Below are positions 7,345 to 13,783 of a DNA stretch of 13,989 nucleotides, one piece after another. Within the stretch, counting starts at the first letter, position 1; every line of letters starts with the position of its first letter. A program made the position numbers and the translations under genes. The stretch is taken from assembly GCA_964472425.1 (NCBI GenBank), contig CAYYLF010000039.1, positions 1 to 13,989 of the forward strand, read 5' to 3'. Source of the stretch: RUG11867 sp964472425. Its GTDB lineage: Bacteria; Bacillota_I; Bacilli_A; RF39; UBA660. The notes beneath the pieces were generated by a model. That model was given only the letters and a program-made list of their open reading frames with translations. It ran no database searches and had not been told where the DNA came from.

Positions 7345-7614
7345 ATGCCAATTATTAAAAGTTCAAAGAAGTCAGTCAAAACCGACAAGGTCAAGACAGA
7401 AAGCAACAACTTCTATGTAAAAACAGTAAAAAATGCGATTAAGAATACCGAGAAGGCTATCAAAAATAACGACGCGGAAGGCGCAAAAGCCAATTACAAG
7501 ACTACTGTTCAAGCAATCGACAAGGCTTGCAGTAAAGGTCTAATCAAGAAGAATACATGTGCTCGTCAAAAGAGCAGATTAAATAAGAAAGTTAAGGAAA
7601 TGGCTAGTGAATAG
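7345..7614 (+). CDS. rpsT: 30S ribosomal protein S20
   Basis: The protein has 89 residues, the usual S20 length, and is strongly basic. S20 is a three-helix protein binding the 5' domain and helix 44 of 16S rRNA. The N-terminus 'MPIIKSSKKSVKTDK' and the later 'AIKNNDAEGAK', 'QAIDKACSKGLIKKNTCARQKSRL' regions follow the family pattern (long runs shortened here). The frame is open from 7327, but the ATG at 7345 is chosen: GAGGTGAG lies just upstream, the leader ATG-less part reads as a ribosome-binding site, and S20 begins 'MP.IKS.KK'. It is monocistronic or read through into the transglutaminase-like gene 80 bases later. In Bacillus rpsT also neighbours spoIIP. Confidence 0.95.
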   Translation: MPIIKSSKKSVKTDKVKTESNNFYVKTVKNAIKNTEKAIKNNDAEGAKANYKTTVQAIDKACSKGLIKKNTCARQKSRLNKKVKEMASE

Positions 7615-7671
7615 TCATTTTATTTTTGTAAAGCGATATAATAATGAGTAGTAAAAATGCGGGTACTTTGT

Positions 7672-7677
7672 TATAAT
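7672..7677 (+). promoter_or_regulatory. Possible -10 element before the transglutaminase-like gene
   Basis: A perfect TATAAT lies 8 bases before the AGGTG site, which would give a very short leader. A second TATAAT is at 7637-7642 and leaves a more normal leader. Neither has a recognisable -35, so the promoter is uncertain. Confidence 0.35.
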
Positions 7678-7695
7678 TTTTGGTAGGTGATGGAT

Positions 7696-8592
7696 TTGAA
7701 ATCGTATATTTTTCCACTTTTATTGGCCTTTTTGCTCGGGCTAATTGTTTTCAATTTGGAGGATGTGACAGATTATACAGCCGGTCTCGTGAGTGCGACT
7801 CCGGAGGTCACAATCGAAAGTCCGAATGTATATCAAACCGGAAACAATTTCGGATATGTGCGTAGGTCGACCGATTTCGTACCATATAGCAAGCGAGATT
7901 TACTCGACATCTTCTACACCATCTTGGACAACGGATACGAAACGTTTACCTTTTATTGTCCGAGCGAGTATGCGTCTTGCATGACCGACATCGAGGATTT
8001 GACGAACAATCAGACTATCATTACGGACATCGGAAATTTCGTCCATCCGTTCAACAATTTCACTCATTTGAAGGTCGTGACAGGGTCTTTGGGTGAAGTG
8101 AACATAATCGTCACAAAAATGTATTCGGAGAAAATGATTTCGGCAATAAATGCTAAAATGGACAGAATCTTCGATGAACAGTTGACTCCCGATATGGCTT
8201 TGGAGGATAAAATTTTGAAGATTCACGATTACATAATAGACACGACTTATTACGACCAAGATGGTGGCGAGAATTCGGGGAATGCGTACGGGACTTTGTT
8301 AGAGGGCAAATCGAAGTGTGCCGGTTATGCGGATGCGATGGCCATCGCTTTATCGAGACTCGGGGTCAAGAATTACAAGGTCGCGAGCGAGAAACACGTG
8401 TGGAATGCCATCTATCTAAACGACGAATGGAGTCAAATCGACCTTACATGGGATGACCCCATCGTACAGGACGGGGCGGTAATCACCGACACGATTAGAC
8501 ACAAGTTTTATATGATAAATACGGATACTTTGTGGTCGTACGATACGGATGAGCACTCGTTCGACAAAAATGTGTACATCGAACTTCGGTAA
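7696..8592 (+). CDS. Membrane-anchored transglutaminase-like protein
   Basis: The protein has 298 residues. An N-terminal hydrophobic segment (about 3-20) is a signal anchor or signal peptide. The C-terminal half is a transglutaminase-like (papain-fold) domain: a short 'DKILKIHDYIIDTTYYD' lead-in, then Cys208 in 'GKSKCAGYADAMA', His234 in 'EKHVWNAIYL' and Asp249 in 'WSQIDLTWDDP'. The full Cys-His-Asp triad is present, so it is probably active outside the cell, as a peptidase or crosslinking enzyme on wall or surface proteins. The frame opens at a GTG at 7687 followed by an ATG at 7690, but both overlap the AGGTG site. A TTG at 7696 has AGGTG six bases upstream, the same spacing as hemW and lepA, and is preferred. 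A start at 7690 would add only two residues. Confidence 0.8.
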   Translation: MKSYIFPLLLAFLLGLIVFNLEDVTDYTAGLVSATPEVTIESPNVYQTGNNFGYVRRSTDFVPYSKRDLLDIFYTILDNGYETFTFYCPSEYASCMTDIEDLTNNQTIITDIGNFVHPFNNFTHLKVVTGSLGEVNIIVTKMYSEKMISAINAKMDRIFDEQLTPDMALEDKILKIHDYIIDTTYYDQDGGENSGNAYGTLLEGKSKCAGYADAMAIALSRLGVKNYKVASEKHVWNAIYLNDEWSQIDLTWDDPIVQDGAVITDTIRHKFYMINTDTLWSYDTDEHSFDKNVYIELR

Positions 8593-8689
8593 GCAGTTGT
8601 ACATGAACAATGAAGAATATTTTGTGAGGTAGCACGAAATGTTCTCTTATTTTGCCCCACTCCATTTAGACATACAATTGTGAGAGTCA

Positions 8690-8721
8690 AAAACTGCAAG
8701 AGGTCTTCGTCTTGCAGTTTT
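8690..8721. terminator. Two-way intrinsic terminator between convergent genes
   Basis: A perfect 12-bp stem (AAAACTGCAAGA/TCTTGCAGTTTT) has an 8-base loop. The T-rich ends on both strands allow termination of the transglutaminase-like gene from the left and the CW_7 gene from the right. The stretch 8593-8689 before it holds no gene I can support. Confidence 0.88.
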
Positions 8722-8731
8722 ATAAATAATA

Positions 8732-10672
8732 TTATTGAGTGAATGCGTTCATTCCAGATGTGACTATTTTTATTTTCTTTTCCAAATTTTCATTGATAAT
8801 ATATCGTTTGACTGTATCATAATCGATTCCAATAGCAGTGAGTCTTTCCATTTGGGATTTTTCATCACTTCCCCATTTGCCTTGGATGACCTCTATCGCA
8901 ATGTCTTCTATAGAACGAAGTGAGTTTACAGAGATTCCTTCTAATAAAATGCGGTTGACATTATTTTGAATTGCCAAAGAATCGTATCCTGCTTCTTCCA
9001 ACTTTTGAACTCTATCTTCCCCATTGCCCCATTTACCTATGATGACTTCCAACACCACTTCTTCTAAAGGTTTTAAATCATCTTCAACTACGATTATATC
9101 GTCTGAATTACTAGGTTCTGTAGAGGCGATTACATCTTCGTCTTTGGGGACATCGATTACGACTTGTTGGGAAACTTTAGGAGACTCTTCTGGCACTGGC
9201 AAATTTGTCGGGATAGAAACTTGATCATTTTGAAGCGAGCACGTAGATAATGCACCGGCGAGAGCCGCGCCTACGGCAAGAATTTTCAAACTGCTCAATA
9301 GATTCATTTTTCTAGCTCTTGCAGCCATCGTCGTCGGTTTGTATTCGGAGATAATTCGAATTACTTCTTCTCTAGTAATCGGAATGTCTTTTTTTAATGG
9401 ATTTTCTCCTCCATATTCTATATATTCTTTCAACCTATTTTTAATCTCGGTTATCTCGTCTTCGACGACTCCCAGTCTTTTATCGATGGCATCCACTTTA
9501 AAAGCAAGGTCACCTATGTTCGGCTCGGTCGGCTCGATTCTTGCAATGTCGAGTCCAAACGATTTCAAAATGCCAATCAACTTATTTAGATGATTCTCTT
9601 TGTCACGACTAGCCGAACCGACAATTTCTTCGAATAATGAATCAATCGTATCTTTGATGGACGTATAATCTGGCTCGGCGTTTTCTCTTCTTTTGGAAAC
9701 GAGCTCTTCATTTAACTGTTCTATGTGTTTAGTCAGCACTATATTTTCGGCGTTTTCCTTAACACGAGCGAGTTTTTCACACATTTCTCGACAAACTGCG
9801 GATACTAATACGAGATTTTCTTCGCCATAATCTTCTATTTTATGAGATTCTTCATCGAAATCGAAAACTTCAGGTATAATAGTACCCAATTTGAGCGTTT
9901 TGAGGGGCGGAACTTCACCGGTAGTAAAATCTAGTAGACTTCCTAAATCGGCTACTTTAGCCACACATTTGAAGAATTCGCTCAAAGTGACGAACGACAA
10001 TGTGTCTGTCAGTTCATCTTTAGTGAAGCGCATTCTATCCGCACGAGTAAAGTGGTCGAAGAGTAATCCTTCAAACCAAGGGTTACCTTTGGAGTTTGCA
10101 TAGGTATCTCTCGGAAAAAGTTGAACTATTTTTATTTCATCTAGATTTATGTCTCTATCTAGTATTCTGCTTATTACATTAGCAAACAATGTAAATTTAC
10201 GTTGGGCCTCAAAAATCATATACCTGAATTCGTGGGCACTTGCATTATACATGACATCCGTTATACGTCTTTCGCAAGGTCTATCCATACAAAGAACTCC
10301 GGACGAATTCGTATTAAAATCCCACGTTCCCAAGAACAATCCAATAATGTCGACCGTACTTTTCTCGATAAAATACGGAATTACATCGGGATTATTGCAC
10401 AGGTAATCAGCTAGAGATGAAATTATATCATCATCCCAACGCAACTCTCTCAAATTCAAACTATAAATGTTTGCGCATTTCTTCCATTTTTCTATTCGTC
10501 GATATGTTTTATACTTCTTCGATAGTACGTGGTCAGAGAATTCTTCCTCATTCCAATTTACGATATCTTCATTAAAAGGAATACGATGAAATATACCCAT
10601 GTGTGATACAGAATCGACCATTCTAGTACCCATCTTGGGATATACATATTCCACTCTCGTTTTTAAACTCAT
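8732..10672 (-). CDS. Membrane protein with C-terminal pair of Cpl-7-type (CW_7) wall-binding repeats; N-terminal part unrecognised
   Basis: The protein has 646 residues. The first 300 or so form a soluble, mixed-composition region with no motif I recognise (four Cys at 67, 92, 128 and 133; a conserved-looking 'NASAHEFRYMIFEAQRKF' at 143-160). Residues about 295-330 and 390-420 look like coiled coil. A basic stretch (ARARK, 451-455) precedes a membrane segment at about 457-479, then a Pro/Asp/Glu-rich linker (480-533). Two repeats follow, about 534-577 and 586-627, with 'EVIIGKWGNGEDRVQKLEEAGYD' and 'EVIQGKWGSDEKSQMERL' type motifs. These match CW_7 (PF08230), the muropeptide-binding repeat of Cpl-7 lysozyme. 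By the positive-inside rule the repeats would be outside and the long N-terminal part inside. No lytic domain is seen. The ATG follows AGGGGGAT. It is a single-gene transcript with a promoter at 10698-10726. A wall sensor or anchor role is inference. Confidence 0.7.
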   Translation of the reverse strand: MSLKTRVEYVYPKMGTRMVDSVSHMGIFHRIPFNEDIVNWNEEEFSDHVLSKKYKTYRRIEKWKKCANIYSLNLRELRWDDDIISSLADYLCNNPDVIPYFIEKSTVDIIGLFLGTWDFNTNSSGVLCMDRPCERRITDVMYNASAHEFRYMIFEAQRKFTLFANVISRILDRDINLDEIKIVQLFPRDTYANSKGNPWFEGLLFDHFTRADRMRFTKDELTDTLSFVTLSEFFKCVAKVADLGSLLDFTTGEVPPLKTLKLGTIIPEVFDFDEESHKIEDYGEENLVLVSAVCREMCEKLARVKENAENIVLTKHIEQLNEELVSKRRENAEPDYTSIKDTIDSLFEEIVGSASRDKENHLNKLIGILKSFGLDIARIEPTEPNIGDLAFKVDAIDKRLGVVEDEITEIKNRLKEYIEYGGENPLKKDIPITREEVIRIISEYKPTTMAARARKMNLLSSLKILAVGAALAGALSTCSLQNDQVSIPTNLPVPEESPKVSQQVVIDVPKDEDVIASTEPSNSDDIIVVEDDLKPLEEVVLEVIIGKWGNGEDRVQKLEEAGYDSLAIQNNVNRILLEGISVNSLRSIEDIAIEVIQGKWGSDEKSQMERLTAIGIDYDTVKRYIINENLEKKIKIVTSGMNAFTQ

Positions 10673-10697
10673 AATTATCCCCCTTTAGTTGTGTGTT

Positions 10698-10726
10698 ATT
10701 CTAGCACATAGACGATGAAAAGTCAA
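10698..10726 (-). promoter_or_regulatory. Sigma-A-type promoter of the CW_7 gene
   Basis: The minus strand reads TTGACT, a 17-base spacer ending in TGC, then TAGAAT, with an extended -10. It stands about 25 bases upstream of the ATG, with the AGGGGGAT ribosome-binding site between. It is one of the best promoter matches in the window. Confidence 0.8.
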
Positions 10727-10799
10727 ATTACTCATTCAAAATTGGCGTTCACAATTTAACTTTAAGGATATTTTGACTATCGTTCGATACATAACAAAA

Positions 10800-10821
10800 A
10801 GCGTCATTTGAAGATGACACT
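10800..10821 (-). terminator. Intrinsic terminator overlapping the 3' end of the pilin gene
   Basis: On the minus strand an 8-bp stem (AGTGTCAT/ATGACGCT, one G-T pair) with a 6-base loop is followed by TTTTTG. The stop codon TGA of the pilin gene is inside the right arm of the hairpin. A run of seven Ts also follows on the plus strand, so it could work both ways. Confidence 0.75.
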
Positions 10822-11331
10822 TTTTTTGTCTGGACAACTCGTCTGACCTCCAACTATGTCGTTCATGTCTATGTCGGCGGTCGCGTTTTTATAGTCATCG
10901 TCGAGCCCAATCGTGATGTCGACACAGTCGAGACAGTATGAGGAGTCGCGCGGGTCGACCACATCGCAGGCGGTTGTATCGAGAACGTCTTCTTTCTCGG
11001 TTTTATAAGCTCCTACTTCGATGAGTTCGTCGATAGTCATAGTGAATATGTATTTACAATCGGTTTGATTCGCTTTATCGGCACATTCGCAATGGGGCCC
11101 ATCGGCCGTACAAGAACCACCTAGTTTGGTTTTGATGCGATTCGAATTGTCTTGAGCATAGACTACGGCGGCTTCTTCTATCGCGTTCAATTTGCTTTCG
11201 AGACCACGAAGTTTTAGCCTCTTACTGATACTCATTATACTCGGAACGGCCACGGCCATGAGTATGCCTAAAATGAGAAGTACAGTCAAAAGTTCTACGA
11301 GAGTAAATCCTCCGTTTTTATTTTTAATCAT
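10804..11331 (-). CDS. Type IV pilin-like (prepilin) protein, cysteine-rich
   Basis: The protein has 175 residues. The N-terminus 'MIKNKNGG|FTLVELLTVLLI' is a class III signal: cleavage after Gly8 by a prepilin peptidase, Phe at mature position 1, Glu at mature position 5, then a hydrophobic helix to about residue 37. The following 'KLNAIEEAAVVYAQDN' is the usual amphipathic extension. The C-terminal globular part has eight Cys (74, 81, 83, 92, 122, 133, 136, 166), probably in disulfides and so exposed outside the membrane. Pilins and pseudopilins of this type build pili or the competence DNA-uptake fibre. No assembly ATPase, peptidase or other pilin is in the window, so it is an orphan here. 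The ATG has GGTGA six bases upstream. It has its own promoter and terminator. Confidence 0.85.
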   Translation of the reverse strand: MIKNKNGGFTLVELLTVLLILGILMAVAVPSIMSISKRLKLRGLESKLNAIEEAAVVYAQDNSNRIKTKLGGSCTADGPHCECADKANQTDCKYIFTMTIDELIEVGAYKTEKEDVLDTTACDVVDPRDSSYCLDCVDITIGLDDDYKNATADIDMNDIVGGQTSCPDKKSVIFK

Positions 11332-11348
11332 TTATCTTCACCATAAAA

Positions 11349-11377
11349 ATGATAACAAAATGCGTTTGTAAAGTCAA
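11349..11377 (-). promoter_or_regulatory. Sigma-A-type promoter of the pilin gene
   Basis: The minus strand reads TTGACT, a 17-base spacer ending in TGT, then TATCAT (extended -10). It lies between the alaS stop and the pilin start, so the pilin is transcribed independently of alaS. Confidence 0.75.
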
Positions 11378-11395
11378 CCTTTTAAAAAGCGAACT

Positions 11396-13150
11396 CTAAT
11401 CGAGTATCGCCTTTATTCTACGAACGCCTGCACTTGAGGCTTCTTCTTTCTTTATTTTGAAGTGATGCAATTCACCCGTATGTTCGATATGAGGCCCCGT
11501 GCATATCTCCTTGGAGACATCTCCGATTTGGTAGACCGAAACGACATCCGGATATTTTTCGATGAACATGGCTTCTGCCCCACTCGCGACTGCATCGTGT
11601 TTGTTCATCTCTGTTTTGGTGACCATGAGGTCAGCTTCTATCCACGAGTTTATCAGGTTTTCGAGTTCAGTTTTTTCTTCATCCGTCAGTTTGCGGTCGA
11701 AGTTGAAGTCGAATCTCATGCGTTCTGCTGTGATGTTGCTGCCCATCTGATGGATGTTCTCGTCTTTGAGAACGATTTTGAGAGCGGCATTTAGAAGATG
11801 GGTTGCCGTATGGTAACGGGTCTCTATTTCGCCCGTGCCGGCTAATCCACTTTTGAATTTGCCTTCGGCTCCGGCTCGAGATAGTTCTTGGTGGGCCTTG
11901 AATTTTTCTTGGAAGCCCTTTTCGTCGACTGTAAGCCCTTTCTCTTTGGCTAGCTCGATCGTCAGTTCGATTGGAAATCCGTAGGTGTCGTAAAGATGGA
12001 ATGCAACTTCTCCTTCGATGCGGCCATCGGCTTTCTCGACGACTTTGTTAAATTCTTTCAAGCCTTTCTCCAAGGTACGAGTGAATTTATTTTTTTCTGT
12101 TTCGATTATGTTTATGGTACTTTCCCTGTTCGTTTCAAGTTCAGGATAGTATTCTTTGTAGTCGTCGATTATCATTCCGACGAGTTTCGTTAGGAAGTCA
12201 CTCTCGGTGTCTATGCCGAGTTTGTTCTCGTGACGTATAGCACGACGGATGAGTCTTCTAACTATGTATCCTTGGTCCGTGTTGGAAGGTTTTACTCCGG
12301 AGTTCTCCCCTATTATTATCGTGATGGCCCGGATGTGGTCGGCAATTATGCGCATGCTAGACATGTATTCTCCTTCGTACGGTTTGCCACTATACTGTTC
12401 GATTAGTTCGATGTAAGGTTTAAATATAGATGAGAGATAGTTGTCCGTGACTCCTTCGAGGATGGCAGTCGTCCTCTCGACTCCCATGCCCGTGTCGACA
12501 TTTTGGTGTTCGAGGGGTGTAAATCCATTCTCGTCGTGATTGTATTGCATGAAGACGTTGTTCCAGATTTCGACCCATCTATCATCTTCGGGGTCGTGTT
12601 TTTCTGGAACGGGGTCATTGCTTCGCCAGTAGAATATTTCGGTATCCGGACCACATGGACCGAACATTTCCATGTTAGGCCACCAGTTGTCGTCTACGCC
12701 CAAGTAACTGATGCGTTCTTCGGGGATACCGAGAGACTTCCAGACTTCGGCAGACTCCTCGTCGCGAGCGACTAAGTCGTTTCCGGCGAATACGGTCACG
12801 GCCAATTTTTCGACAGGGATATGTAGGACTTCGGTCAAAAACTCGAAACTCCAAGTGATGCTTTCTTTCTTGAAGTAGTCGCCGAGACTCCAGTTTCCGA
12901 GCATCTCGAAGAAGGTGTGATGAGTCGTGTCTCCGACGGCATCTAAGTCGTTCGTACGGACACATTTTTGGTAGTCGGTGAGTCTCTTTCCTAAAGGGTG
13001 CGGTTGTCCTTTCAAGTACGGAGTCAAAGGTTGCATACCTGCTGTGTTGAAGAGGACAGTGTTGTCGTTTTCGGGGACGACAGGGCTACTAGGTATCTGT
13101 TTGTGGTCTTTTCCTAAAAAGAAGTTTATGTATAAGTCTTTCAGTTTCAT
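11396..13150 (-). CDS. alaS: Alanyl-tRNA synthetase, short form lacking C-Ala and editing beta-barrel
   Basis: The protein has 584 residues against about 870-880 in most bacteria. AlaRS charges tRNA-Ala in the cytoplasm. The catalytic core is complete: 'NTAGMQPLTPYL' at 35-46, 'HHTFFEMLGNWS' (motif 2) at 77-88, and 'GMGVERT' (motif 3) at 221-227, followed by the tRNA-binding helices. The editing-site zinc ligands remain as H447/H451 ('HTATHLL') and C550/H554 ('CTGPHIEHTGE'), though the usual CGGTH is changed. The span from motif 3 to HTATH is about 100 residues shorter than in E. coli, and the 'FYAESGGQVGDTG' beta-barrel is not there. The chain ends just after 'AGVRRIKAI', where C-Ala would begin. 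The next 64 bases hold a promoter, not lost coding sequence, so the short form looks natural. The start overlaps the upstream kinase stop (ATGA). Confidence 0.93.
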   Translation of the reverse strand: MKLKDLYINFFLGKDHKQIPSSPVVPENDNTVLFNTAGMQPLTPYLKGQPHPLGKRLTDYQKCVRTNDLDAVGDTTHHTFFEMLGNWSLGDYFKKESITWSFEFLTEVLHIPVEKLAVTVFAGNDLVARDEESAEVWKSLGIPEERISYLGVDDNWWPNMEMFGPCGPDTEIFYWRSNDPVPEKHDPEDDRWVEIWNNVFMQYNHDENGFTPLEHQNVDTGMGVERTTAILEGVTDNYLSSIFKPYIELIEQYSGKPYEGEYMSSMRIIADHIRAITIIIGENSGVKPSNTDQGYIVRRLIRRAIRHENKLGIDTESDFLTKLVGMIIDDYKEYYPELETNRESTINIIETEKNKFTRTLEKGLKEFNKVVEKADGRIEGEVAFHLYDTYGFPIELTIELAKEKGLTVDEKGFQEKFKAHQELSRAGAEGKFKSGLAGTGEIETRYHTATHLLNAALKIVLKDENIHQMGSNITAERMRFDFNFDRKLTDEEKTELENLINSWIEADLMVTKTEMNKHDAVASGAEAMFIEKYPDVVSVYQIGDVSKEICTGPHIEHTGELHHFKIKKEEASSAGVRRIKAILD

Positions 13151-13701
13151 TTTTCTAATTCTCCAATCATTTCGCGAACTTTGGTTTTCAAATCGTCCAA
13201 AGTTCCGTCGTTTACAATAGTATAGTCGTATTCGGTATAATTATCAAGTCCTACTTCGGATTCGTGGTTGGCTTGCTCCGCGTCGAGTCCTGCATCGAAG
13301 TTCGGACGAACTATGCGAACAGCCTTTACTTGTGTTGGATATTTGTTTTTGAAGTAGTCGATTTCGTTCGGCCGACGAGCATCGTCTATCATGACGTACG
13401 AGACATATTCGTTATAGATGTCCAAGTCTTCATCTAAGCGGTGTACGAAGTAGTTTTCCTTACCCAGGTGTTCACGTATCATTTCTGTGCCTAGATACTG
13501 AAGTAAAGAGCGCGGCTTGGTTTCAGGTGAACCGTCCCAATCGGTCAGCTCTTCCGCGTACATCTTGATGTACTTGGCATAACTCGTGGCCACGGACTTC
13601 GTACCTATAGATGCAAAATAATCTTTCATCATCTTGGCGAATGTGGTTTTTCCATGACGGGCTTTTCCGCTTATCAGATAGATTTTTATATTGTCTTTCA
13701 T
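13147..13701 (-). CDS. Deoxynucleoside monophosphate kinase-like P-loop protein
   Basis: The protein has 184 residues. Walker A is at 12-19 ('GKARHGKT'). 'LLQYLGTEMIR' (66-76), 'IDDARRPNEIDYF' (105-117), 'VRIVRP' (128-133) and 'HESE' (146-149) match the pattern of phage-type dNMP kinases (T4 gp1 family), which phosphorylate dNMPs to dNDPs. The frame opens with two GTG codons at 13713, but the ATG at 13701 is chosen because GGTGA lies six bases upstream and includes those GTGs. The last four bases overlap the alaS start, so the pair is translated in a coupled way from one promoter. Pairing of a nucleotide kinase with alaS has no obvious metabolic reason. Another adenylate-kinase-like activity cannot be excluded. 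Confidence 0.75.
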   Translation of the reverse strand: MKDNIKIYLISGKARHGKTTFAKMMKDYFASIGTKSVATSYAKYIKMYAEELTDWDGSPETKPRSLLQYLGTEMIREHLGKENYFVHRLDEDLDIYNEYVSYVMIDDARRPNEIDYFKNKYPTQVKAVRIVRPNFDAGLDAEQANHESEVGLDNYTEYDYTIVNDGTLDDLKTKVREMIGELEK

Positions 13702-13717
13702 ATCGTTCACCACAATA

Positions 13718-13746
13718 ATTATAAAGATAAAATCGAATTAAATCAA
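13718..13746 (-). promoter_or_regulatory. Sigma-A-type promoter of the kinase-alaS operon
   Basis: The minus strand reads TTGATT, a 17-base spacer, then TATAAT. It lies between the terminator of the upstream RNA and the kinase start. No T-box leader is present: the leader is too short, so alaS is not controlled that way here. Confidence 0.75.
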
Positions 13747-13783
13747 GTCGATTTTCTGTAATAATGCTTATATTTGGATCACG

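Noticed and set aside
9300..9360. Internal start making a separate lipoprotein with the CW_7 repeats (Met449 or Met456, with LSTC resembling a lipobox)
   Set aside because: No ribosome-binding site precedes either Met, and LSTC departs from the lipobox pattern at the last position before Cys. The long frame is continuous and has a strong promoter.
11332..11395. Frameshift remnant of the C-Ala domain of alaS
   Set aside because: The 64 bases after the stop hold a clear promoter and ribosome-binding site for the pilin gene and no C-Ala-like coding sequence.
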